Positions 10,685-20,314 of a DNA stretch of 64,000 nt are shown here, piece by piece (the stretch's first letter is position 1; each line of letters starts with the position of its first letter). The notes beneath the pieces were generated by a model. That model did no database searches and was not told the DNA's origin. It worked only from the letters and a program-made list of their open reading frames with translations. This DNA comes from Pelodera strongyloides (Eukaryota > Nematoda > Chromadorea > Rhabditida > Rhabditidae), in NCBI GenBank assembly GCA_036852015.1, contig JAANDG010000292.1, positions 1-64,000 of the forward strand. Reading direction: 5' to 3'. The position numbers were made by a program, and so were the translations under genes.

Positions 10685-13237
10685 TAATAAATAAAGTGAA
10701 ATAAACATTGCTTTTGATAGACGTCGACATGTGGCCCTGGAGGATAAGCATGTTTTATCACTGTAATCATATTTGTGAGACAATGAAAAAAAACTAATCT
10801 ATGCATATTATGTAAGAGTATAATATGGTTTATTGGAAGACTAAAGTGCTGCAACGTTAACAAACAATCAAAAAAGCTGACCAACATGGACCCTAAGCCT
10901 TAGCCTAAGCCTAAGGCACTGCATGTCACTAATACGGAACTTTTTCAGAGTATTGGTATTGTATTTACATTGAAATATATAGATTAACAAATTTTATAAT
11001 GTGATCTCTTAGTCGTTTAGCACTTTATGGGTTTTGCCCGCTAGTAACTTGTTGTAAGGTAAGCACATATTTTACATATTTTACACAACTAATGTGGCCC
11101 AAGTTTTTAATTATTGCGCTGACTATTGGGTTTTTACTCGGCTTCTACATTGGTATAAAAGACGAATATATTAGTGCCGCCTTGAACGTGATTTTAATTT
11201 ATTTCGTGATTGCGTGATACTGACCTGGTGAGACCAGCAAAAAAAACTACTCCGTGTGTGAATTATTTTGTGGGAAATTATATTTTTCCGGAAAAATTTT
11301 TTGTGCGTTTTAATGCTAGACTCCTTTACTTTACAATGCGTTAGTATTTCGTTGTTTTTTCTTTTCCATTTTCTTTTTTATAACTTTCGGTAAAGCTGTG
11401 AATAATATCCATGCAGTTGGAGTACCAATGTTTTTGCACTTTTCACAATATACATATAGTTCGTAATATGGACAACCATCGAAAAACGTATGATATTTTC
11501 TGTCTCTTCAACAAATTGCTTGGGTCATTAGGCTATAAGGCTAAAATAGTTAATTAGGTCATTTTTCCCAAATGACCGCCCCGCCGGCGTTGCCATGGGA
11601 ACTTGGTGTGTGACCCTTGCAGGGCTTTGAATCAAAAACGCAATTTTGAATTCACTTCTACTTTACGATTTGCATTTTCTTGGAACATAAATTGGAACAG
11701 TGTTCATTTCAGTGTTCTTTTCAGTGTTCGTTATTTCCCTTTTTTTTGCGTTTTAAGTATTACCAACCTCGTGTTTCCTATGCTTTTTTGCATTCGCCAA
11801 CAATATATATATATATGTGATCTTCACGATTTGTTAGATTGACATTTATTATTTAATAGTTTTCATTAGCTGCTCGTGATGTTATTACACTCGTTGTACT
11901 TGATCTTTACGACGGTTAAAAATCTCTTTACATTATCTAGGGGTCTAGTTTTATTTTAGTCACACCGAAAAAACGGGAATCTTGATGGAGCTCAAACTGC
12001 ACTAGAATGTTGATAGTGGAGGAAGTATATCCTAGCATTGAAATTCATCAATTGGTTGGTGATTTTTATAATTATTTATTTTTTATCAAATAAATGTTAT
12101 GGTCACTGTCGAGAGAATTGCAAAGATATATGTAAACACACTGAGAAAACTGAGAAATCGAAATCAATATAAGTTAATTTCCTCTCGCATTCGTAATTTT
12201 AAAAGTAGCTGTCCAAGTAAAGGTTCCGGGATCGATTCCCGTACAAGCCTGTTACACCCCACCAAATTGTGTAAAATTTAGTAGCTGAGCAACGGAAAAG
12301 GTGTATATGTTTCCCTTATGTATCTGTATGGCTCTGCAAGAACCCATGAGCGGTTTCCGCTCATTCGGTCGACGTAATATAATAGGGTGCATTTTATCTG
12401 TTTAAAGGAGGATGCTCACGAGTTTTAAGTGTTGTAAGTTTTAAGTGAGTTTTAAGTAAAGCACAAATACATACTTAGGTTATTCAAATTTAGGTAAAGG
12501 AATTGATCGTGCAATCAAAAACGGGTATCAGTCCTCTTCTCGGGACTTTTCATTGTATCGATGTAAACGAAAAAGAAAAATATGATTCGATGAGGATTAT
12601 TGGAGGTTTGGTTTTAGTTGAATTTGCATAAAAATCCAGCTACAATCGATAATCGCTAAGATTCGTAAACACCGCGGAGTATATCACATGGCTGTGGTTT
12701 CTTGCGTCTCATAATTCATAATTTATCTTATAATTTATTTAGAATCCAGTTCTAATTAAATGAATACAGATATATCACGCTGAGAATTAGCTGAAATTAA
12801 CAAATTTTAATATTCGCCTTTTTTTCAAAACAAGTTGAAACATTTAGCTGATCACTACAACAAATTCTTGTTGAATCGTATGCACTACGAGACACCACTT
12901 CTCATCTCGTTGAAGAAAGCGGGTACTACTTTAGGTGAGGATAATTCCCTGTAAAAACTTTGAAACGGAAAAGTCCATGACCGCACAAAAAAGCGGCGTG
13001 GAAATGGCGCGCACGCCGCCGATTCCGCGCCGATTCGGTGCGCACGCGACAGTTTTGCGAACAAGCGCCATGAGGTCATGAGACCGGAATGCAATATTGA
13101 AACGGAACAATTTCTCGCTAAAAAAGGCCCTGATGAGTGAGGTGTGCCCGGTGCAGGCCAGTTGTTGGCGAAAAAATGCACGCAAATTTGAAGTCCGCCA
13201 TACTCACGTCTACCTGAAAATAAGGCACCCTGCGCCT
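10685..13237. other. Gene-free stretch
   Basis: No exon is supported. A fragment GGTTCCGGGATCGATTCCCG near 12,220 resembles a tRNA T-arm/B-box. A GC-rich patch (12,990-13,060, with gcgcacgccgccgattccgcgc) precedes the satellite at 13,238. Confidence 0.4.
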
Positions 13238-13391
13238 GGGTCCGAAATGGGTCCGAAACGGGTCCAAAATGCGTCCGAAATGGGTCCGAAACGGGTCCAA
13301 AATGCGTCCGAAATGGGTCCGAAACGGGTCCAAAATGCGTCCGAAATGGGTCCGAAACGGGTCCAAAATGCGTCCGAAATGGGTCCGAAAT
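13238..13391. repeat. 11-bp tandem repeat in a 33-bp higher-order array
   Basis: Fourteen 11-mers run back to back without a slip. Apart from the ends they follow the order gggtccgaaac, gggtccaaaat, gcgtccgaaat. The true period is therefore 33 bp, repeated about 4.5 times. Because 33 is a multiple of three, the array holds long open frames on both strands; these are artefacts. A short GGGTGGGCCGCC flank follows. Confidence 0.95.
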
Positions 13392-13848
13392 GGGTGGGCC
13401 GCCACACTTGGCCCACTCTTTTTTGCAGGACGCGCACCTGACAAAGTTTCATGTTGTCCTAACAATACCTTTCTATCAATTCATTGAATGATTTACATTA
13501 TCTTTACAGTAATTTATGGCGAAGGTGCTTCCAACGTCACTGCCACTCTGTATCAAAGGGATTTCAAAGCAGTTCTACTAAAAGGAGGTCGGTTTGTGTC
13601 TTTTTTTTGAAAGAGCAAACACGAGAAATACTCAAGTTTTTGAAGAAAAAGAAGGTTTTTTCGTGAGTTTTTGGTGAATTCAGCCTGGACTTAGATCTTG
13701 TAAGCCCCGGCATTTCGATGCGCATAATAGAATAAATGCAGTGTTCTATTTTAAATGGACTTTGAGTTTGAAAGAGGAATTACAACAGAAAATCTTGATT
13801 ATTCATTTTCTACGTGTATCTCTGACAAGCTATGTGCCCCGATCCTAC

Positions 13849-14065
13849 CTCTTCTTTTGCACGCTCCATTAGCGGGATGGATAGATGTATTTTCTTGTTG
13901 AGGTGTTTCGAGCATAAATCCCAACCAGAATTGACAACACAAGGGATATTATATGTGTTTTATTCGTCAACGTTTCGGCCGTAGGTAGGCCATCTTCGGG
14001 ACATTACCTACAAAACATCACATAATCACAGAGTTATCACAGACATATCAAACATAACATACAAC
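13849..14065 (-). repeat. Terminal repeat of the Penelope-like element (3' side of the ORF)
   Basis: Inverted relative to 15,884-16,058. On the minus strand it reads GGTAATGTCCCGAAGATGGCC...GGCCGAAACGTTGACGAATAAA. It extends further than the right copy, into a stretch (GGAGCGTGCAAAAG) also seen at 33,960-33,988. The ribozyme-like core here has C in place of the conserved U (CCGAAGA). Confidence 0.75.
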
Positions 14066-14357
14066 TCGATCACATTATGCATAAAGAAAGAAAGGACAAA
14101 GTGCGAGTTTACAGTGGTATGAGACAAAATGTAAAATATGGACAAAGTAAAAAACTAACCGGGTGTAAGTGATATTTGAATGAGTGAGAGTACGGGAAAG
14201 TGCGGATAGTGAACGAGAAAGCATTGAAGGGGAGAGAGTTGCCAATGGGAAACAAGATGTGAGAGAGAAAATAGACTATGAAAGGTTATTGGAGATAGTG
14301 ATCGAGTTAAGATAAATTTGTTTAGCACCAGAGTTTGTACACAATTCATATTTGCGA

Positions 14358-14690
14358 TTAAAGGGATCGGTTCACCTCAAATAGTGCCTGTTTTTTTGTT
14401 TCTTTATTTTCTATATGGTATAATAAAAATTTGGAATACAAAAAGTAGTGTTCTATTTTAATACTCACTAAGATATTGGGTGATAAAGTGGTGGATTGAT
14501 CGGTCCGGAATGCAAAAAGGGTAATTGTCCTGCCTTGTTTTTATAGAGACAATTACCCTTTGTGCACTCCGGTCCGATCAATCCACCACTTTATCGCCTA
14601 ATATCTTCGTGAGTATTGAAATAGAACACTACTTTTTGTATTGCAAATTTTTATTATCCCTTACAAGAAAAAGATGAACCGATCCCTTTA
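14358..14690. mobile_element. Hairpin element family D, copy 2
   Basis: An almost perfect ~165-bp inverted repeat: TTAAAGGGATCGGTTCACCTC at the left and GATGAACCGATCCCTTTAA at the right. A short AT-rich loop near 14,540 joins the arms. It lies inside the Penelope-like remnant and directly abuts the next hairpin through a shared TTTAAA. Confidence 0.9.
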
Positions 14691-15172
14691 AAGGGATAGG
14701 TTCATCTCAAATCACTCCTCTTTTTATTGTTTTTATTGATAATAGCACAAATATCAATCACAATGAAAATTAAATCAATCACAGAACAATACGACTCGCA
14801 GAAGAAGCTTCCTTTATTGGAAGCTAGTTGATCGGAAGCCAAAATCTAAACTCGAAAACTAATACCGTACACAGATCGAGCGGGCTAATGGCAATTAGCC
14901 AAGCTACAAACTACACTCGGCAGGTCATTATTTCCCGTGTAGTATCATTTAATTCGCTCTTGGCTATTTGCCATTAGCCCGCTAATTGCCAGTGTACGGT
15001 ATTAGTTTTTGAGTTTAGATTTTAGCTTCCGATCAACTAGCTTCCAATAAAGGAAGCTTCTTCTTCGAGGCGTATTGTTCTGTGATTGATTTAATTTTCA
15101 TTGTGAATGATGCTTGCGTTATTATCAATAAAAACAATAAAAAGAGAGGTGATTTGAGATGAACCTATCCCT
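14687..15172. mobile_element. Hairpin element family D, copy 3
   Basis: Long inverted arms run from TTAAAGGGATAGGTTCATCTC to GAGATGAACCTATCCCT, including a shared GCGGGCTAATGGCAATTAGCC-type inner arm. The terminal ~20 bp match copy 2, but the interior is unrelated. It lies just past the 3' end of the endonuclease frame, so the last ~20 codons of that open frame are hairpin sequence. Confidence 0.9.
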
Positions 15173-15776
15173 AGTGCAGGGCTCTCCTCTCGGATGGCGA
15201 CTGCCTCATTAATAAGCAATCTACAGTAATTGGGTTCACGGTATACAATTGCTACAGTAATTGACAACGTTTCAGACCGATGAGAATCTTTGTAATGGCA
15301 ATCTAACAGTTTACCCTTAGCCTTGTGTTGGAGAACCCGCCCCCTAAGCGGTTGACTAGTCTGTCCTATGTAAAATTCTCCACACAGGTTGCACCTAATC
15401 CTATAGACCACCATGCGCGCTTGGCAGTCACCAATATTAGCGTCAGAACAAATTTTACAAGGCCCGCCTCTGGCAGGACAGACTTTGTCATACAACCTAT
15501 TCCTAATCAACAAGTCTCTAAGACTTGGCGCGGATTTCTCAACCACGGTGATTCTTAGATCGAGAAACATACGCACCGTGGATTCAACAAGGTCTGAGAC
15601 CTTGTCGTTGATAAACGGGACAGGAAGTATAGTTCCAGAGAACTTAGAGGGGGCGGAGATACCTATTCGGTGGATTTGTATGAAACGAAGCATTTCGCGT
15701 ACTAGACGTGTACCCATTTTGGGCACACACTTTTTCCGCAAAATCCTTCGATTCCCTAGCAAATTCAGGTGATGAG
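15173..15776 (-). pseudogene. GIY-YIG endonuclease domain of a Penelope-like element
   Basis: The minus-strand frame contains a zinc-ribbon-like CPARGGPCKICSD followed by IRCNLCGEFYIGQTSQPLRG. This is the GIY-YIG core as it appears in Penelope-like elements (x-C-x-x-C-x-x-x-YIGQT), with R and QHK further on. The expected role is nicking the insertion target. Upstream, a second minus frame (15,644-16,003: SSPEFARESKDFAEKVCAQ) looks like the continuation after a frameshift near 15,710. No reverse-transcriptase motifs precede it, and the C-terminus runs into the hairpin at 15,172. The copy is non-functional. Confidence 0.7.
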
Positions 15777-15883
15777 ACGTTAACAGCTGTATTAACGGTA
15801 TTGTTCACAACATGTTTTTTTAACACTGCTAGGGTGAGCGGAAGTACAATGAACGAGAATATTACGGTTACAGGGCTTATCGT

Positions 15884-16058
15884 GTTGTATGTTATGTTTG
15901 ATGTGTCTGTGATAACTCTGTGATTATGTGATGTTTTGTAGGTAATGTCCTGAAGATGGCCTACGGCCGAAATGTTGACGAATAAAACACATATAAGATC
16001 CATTGTATTGTCAATTCTGGTTAGGATTTATGCTCGAAACACCTGAACAAGAAAATAC
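15884..16058 (+). repeat. Terminal repeat of the Penelope-like element (inverted copy)
   Basis: Inverted with respect to 13,849-14,065. It contains CCTGAAGATGGCCTACGGCC followed by GAAATGTTGACGAATAAA, and ends ...CGAAACACCTGAACAAGAAAATAC. Confidence 0.75.
15950..15993 (+). ncRNA. Possible hammerhead ribozyme core in the terminal repeat
   Basis: CTGAAGA fits the conserved CUGANGA. A GGCC-TAC-GGCC hairpin (stem II) and then GAAA follow. The AUGU starting at the last A of GAAA can pair with ACAU at 15,989-15,992 (stem III), leaving an A at the cleavage position. Penelope-like terminal repeats are known to carry minimal hammerheads. Stem I is weak here (first pair mismatched), so activity is doubtful. 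Confidence 0.4.
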
Positions 16059-17475
16059 TTAGTTAGTTCGTCAGAAATTTATTTACATATTCCAGATATT
16101 GCCATGTTTCGAAAGTTTTATCCTCAAGGATTGTTGTCCAATAGTGGGAATACAGTGGATGTTTCAAAATTGGAAGTCACTTACCAGCAACTGAAGGTGA
16201 ATATGTGTGATTCCTTATAATAAGATGTCTTCGTTTCTGCAACTCATTAGACATTAGAAGCCCAGTCCTTGGTGCCATTAACCTTTGGAAAAAATAACTA
16301 AAAGTAACTAATCACGAATGGCTTCTTACAATTAATTTAGTCATCTATGATTTCTTTTTTATTTATTCACCCATGCAGTCTTTCAAAGAATCTAACACGT
16401 GGCTTCTGAAACTTCTGAAACAGCTGGTCAACAACCTTCACATGCAAATTCCTCTTCGGACCGTTCTGACACAAAATTTAACGCTCAGTTGCCTAAAATA
16501 AATGTGAGTGCGGTTGACAAGCATGCATTTCAAAACCACGTGTCATGCCGCTTTAAAAATAAAGCCGACGGAGAATATCGATTGATTTCAGGAGACCCGG
16601 TGGGGAAAGGGGCGGATCCTACATAGAGCTCGGTCCTCCCGATCACAATCAGTCGATATTGAGAAGAGACAACAAAGTGCCAAACAGAGACCAAAGAGTC
16701 TCAGAAGACCTTGGCGATAGACATGTTCTATCCCTTTGAATTGAAATAAATTATTCTACATATGTTGTTTCCTATAGCTCCTATGTGAGTGCAGCAGGAA
16801 TTGTTTAAAAGTAGTTTTTAATTATGTAGTTAAAAATAAATCATAGAGTGATCAGACCATGTATTCTTACACTTCCATAATTCACAAAATATTTGAATTT
16901 CTAATAATCAGACCTAAAAACCACGCTGTTTGAAATCCTTTTCCATATCTCACATTTCTTGCTTTCGTTTTTTTTTTTTTTTTTTTTTTTCAAATTTTTT
17001 CCATATTTTCAAAATTTCATTTATCAAAGTGGACTATCATTTCCGAGTAGACTTACGGTAATTTTTTCATTGGACATTTTCGATGCACATACTATATTTT
17101 GCTTGACTACCATAGTGTCGGGGTGAAAAAGTCCTGACACGAATACGCATACACCTTTAGGAATTTTTGTTGGCACGTTGCAAGCACAACTGAAGAAGAA
17201 GATCTATCGTTCTTCATTTTTATTCGTTTTGTTTCATTATAATATTGTTTTCGGTTAATTGTTTATGTCAACACACATTTTCATAGGAAATAGCTCTTAT
17301 TGTTACTTTAATCGCGACAGTCATTACGGTCACACGCGACCATGACGGCTTCTTTTGCACCTTGTTTTCTCAGATATAGATTATGCGTATTTATATATCC
17401 CGTTTCGAAATAGGTATCTTTATACTGTCTTGTTTCAGGTGCAACTTGATAAGCTTGCTGTTTAACTTATCTAAG
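16059..17475. other. Gene-free stretch upstream of copz-1
   Basis: It holds a partial family F end (about 16,520-16,556), a poly-T run (16,970-16,990) and presumably the copz-1 promoter. TTTCAG ending at 17,438 is a plausible spliced-leader acceptor 37 bp before the copz-1 start. Confidence 0.4.
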
Positions 17476-19637
17476 ATGGATTTTGATACGGTGGGTTTAT
17501 AGTAACGATTAAATATAACTAGTGTAACGCCAGCCCTGTGTAGTGTACACTACACTGTTACTAAACTACGTAATAATGTAGCTCAATTCTTCTACCGGTA
17601 TATGCTCAGCTAATCTTCAAGCAGAAAGTTGAGGACGTTCACGTAGGTAGAAAACATCTCACGTGTTCACTTCAGGATCCAACTTCATTGTATTGTATAA
17701 AGGGAATCGTTATCCTTGATCAGGACGGAAATCGCGTCGTTGCTAAGGTGAGGATCATCATAGCTCTAATAAAATAAACAAGCAGTTATGTGTTGCAATC
17801 CAAATCATGTGCCGCATTATGCCTACAAACCAAACTGAATTAATACTTTAGTACTACGACAAGCAGACGTTTGCAACCACAAAGGAACAAAAGGCATTTG
17901 AGCAGAACCTGTTCAAGAAATCGCAGAGAAATTCTGGATGCAAGTTCTTCATTCTTGGCTGTTTTGTTTATCTGATTATTATTATTTTCTTTGCTGGTGA
18001 CTTTAACTTTGCTTTTCAACTCCTGTGATGGATTGCGCATTAGCTCAGTTTCTGTTGTTTTGTTATTTAAAAGTTGACAACAGTCGGCCACAACCTATTT
18101 TGTTGTATTGTGCTATTTGTGACTTGCTAAGACTTCTGTTCAACAAGTTTTTGAGCAAAATTCACCAGTCATACAGACACAGTCTTATCAAATTTATTTC
18201 ATAGCTAAGCCAGTCTGTTCAGTGTTCCATATTTCCGTTTTCAGCCGATATCGTACTTCTGGACGGAGTTACCTGCCTTTACCGTTTCAACGTCGATCTC
18301 TACTTCTACGTTCTGGGAGCAGTGAGGGAAAATGAACTGGTTTGTTCTTTTTAATAATTCATATATACGTTTAAAAAGTAAGTGTTGTATGTTGTTGTTG
18401 TATATTGTGAAGGGTGTCTTGTATTGGTACTATTGTTTTTTTATGTGTTTTTGATGTTTACTGTCACTGTCACAACCAATCACTGTAAAATAGCATTCTG
18501 TGAGAAAAAATATTTATTAAACACGATAAAACAATCAGAAAAATTTATGTATTTTTTTGAACGAAAAGTGCCCAAAATGGAGAAAGGGTCGACTTGTCCG
18601 AGATCTGAAAAATGGTCATTTTTGGTGGAAGGGTACGACAATTTTCCCCACTTCTTGACCTATGACTAGTGTACTAATGTACTTATAATACAATTCATGT
18701 TTAGTAGCCACTCACAAGTTCAGATTGTCGAAAGTGTCTTAAATGGTCTCTACGACGCGATTTCCACTGTGTTGCGCAAGAACGTGGAAAAGAAGGCGCT
18801 TATTGATGCGATGGACACGTGCATTCTCATTATTGACGAAATTTGTGACGAAGGGTTGGTTTTCATACATTTCCCAGATTTGTGAAATATTGATATTGAA
18901 CGATCTAATGCTTATTATGCAATTTCTTTTTGTTTATAGCGACACGCTGGGGCTTCACGGCCATTTTCCCCGTTATTAATAATTGTCTCCAACAAGTGAA
19001 TGTGCTAATCTGTACTCTTGTAAGAAATTGGAAATTATACTATCAGTGTATTTTTTATTAAAGTTATGGGTTCTTATTTGTCCCTTGTTCCAGAATTATT
19101 CTGGAAACTGACCCTCAAGCCATCGTGTCTAGATGTGCACTCAAAGCGGACGAAATTTCATTGTCAGACCAGACCTTCTCTCAGGTATTGATCTTTTACA
19201 TTAACATTAGAATTAGATCTTTATTCCATGAAGTGTACAAAATCGTGTAAAAAATAAAATGTAGAAAACCTTTTTTTTCTTGCGTCATAAGAAGGAGAGA
19301 AAAGAGAAACTCATTTTGGCAGTGATTGTCCCGTTCCATGTTATGTTCCCTTGTTGTTAATTGAAGCACAGTGCAAAGTTGAAACATTTAGCACTCTTGT
19401 GAAACACTGACTTTTCCCACTAGTTCCCATCGAGAGGTTTGGGTTATTCATGAAACTTTGCCTAAGTATTTTTATATCATCGTTGTAATTTGGATGGTAC
19501 TCTGTGAATTGACTCGAGTTCTATGGAAACTATGCCAGTGAGGTCTGCACACTTTATTTATTTATATATATCTTTAGGTGGGTTCTTCGTTCGTTTCTTC
19601 TCTGAAGGACCAAGTGAAGTGGTCTCTTCTGAAGTGA
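17476..19637 (+). CDS. copz-1: Coatomer subunit zeta (COPI coat)
   Basis: Small longin/adaptin-sigma-type subunit of the COPI coat, working with gamma-COP in Golgi-to-ER vesicle budding. Seven exons: 17,476-17,490; 17,676-17,747; 17,852-17,939; 18,245-18,339; 18,724-18,854; 19,094-19,184; 19,578-19,637. They give 183 aa (the family is about 175-180). Recognised by [15 protein letters not shown], then YYDKQTF...[13 protein letters not shown], then [12 protein letters not shown], then [15 protein letters not shown], then [20 protein letters not shown], and the C-terminal [13 protein letters not shown]. All phases join without a stop. Intron 3 appears to start with GC (GGAT|GCAAGT); the only nearby GT donor breaks the frame. 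The first exon, five codons ending ACG|GTGGGT, is the least certain. The orc-2 gene follows on the same strand after 677 bp. Confidence 0.93.
17940..18244 (+). other. Probable GC-AG intron of copz-1
   Basis: The donor GCAAGT is the usual consensus of GC-AG introns. The downstream exon (CCGATATCGTAC...) must be entered with one codon base pending. Only the GC donor after ...TCTGGAT supplies this; the GT two bases further (CAA|GTTCTT) gives the wrong phase. Confidence 0.65.
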
Positions 19638-20314
19638 GAAGTTCCCGGGTGCATCATCATCAGTGACGATGTAAAGAATGGTGAAGATAATCAGCAAGAT
19701 AACCTTTTACTAGATGATCATTGTTTTGAATCCTTCTTTACTTTACTAGCATTCACTATCAATTTTTGCTTGGTTTCTTTGGTGAATTTTGAAGCGAAAG
19801 GTGTTTTGGGGGCCGGGCAGCTGGGAAATTATTGTGGCGGTTAGGTTGACTTTATTGGGGTTGGTTTATTTTTTTTTGCCTAATGGCGTAATTGTTTTGT
19901 GATAGAAGTTGCATTGGTATTCCATAATCATAGACATGTTTATCCGTATTTTTTGAATAAGACCATAAGTCGGAAATAGAATTTATTGTTGCTGTCCGGC
20001 CCCCGAGTATGTTTCTCTGTGATGTACCCATTCTTGCTACACTTTATATGCATTATTATTTATTAGTTTACAATTAATTCCATTACTGTGATCGATTTTG
20101 TATTATAATTGGGAGTAAAATGTTTATTGCATGTATTTTTGCTAAATTTTGGTTTTGCTCGACGTTCTTGCGTTCAAACGTGTTACTTGAAAGAAGAGTT
20201 GGTTATTTGATTTTGGGGTTTGGGTGTTGTAGTTTTCCTTCGTTAGATTGTATATCCCGGATAAGAACATATCCGGAGACTATATATAAAAGTTGGGTTT
20301 TAGTTTACGGTATC
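19638..20314 (+). other. copz-1 / orc-2 intergenic region
   Basis: 677 bp without exons. A TTTTAG acceptor ends at 20,303, 11 bp before the orc-2 ATG, and fits a spliced-leader trans-splice site. The distance is longer than the ~100 bp of a classic SL2 operon, so an operon is not shown. Confidence 0.45.

Larger units (their letters stand above)
13849..16058 (-). mobile_element. Penelope-like retroelement remnant flanked by inverted repeats
   Basis: About 170-215 bp repeats in opposite orientation bound the segment (13,849-14,065 and 15,884-16,058). Both carry the GGCCGAAA(C/T)GTTGACGAATAAA block. Between them, on the minus strand, is a GIY-YIG endonuclease frame. Terminal repeats in inverted arrangement plus a C-terminal GIY-YIG domain are the hallmark of Penelope-like elements. 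The reverse-transcriptase part is missing. Two hairpin elements (14,358-15,172) are inserted in it. A third, solo terminal repeat lies at 33,838. Confidence 0.7.

Noticed and set aside
13097..13487. Open frames with repeated MGPKRVQNASE or FRTHFGRILDP motifs
   Set aside because: They arise because the 33-bp satellite period is divisible by three; frames are open on both strands at once.
15325..15923. Plus-strand open frames over the Penelope-like remnant
   Set aside because: They are antisense to the recognisable GIY-YIG frame and have no features of their own.
16399..16626. 75-codon plus-strand frame starting MASETSETAGQ
   Set aside because: Its second half overlaps a family F MITE end, it has no splice partners with conserved sequence, and no protein family is recognisable.
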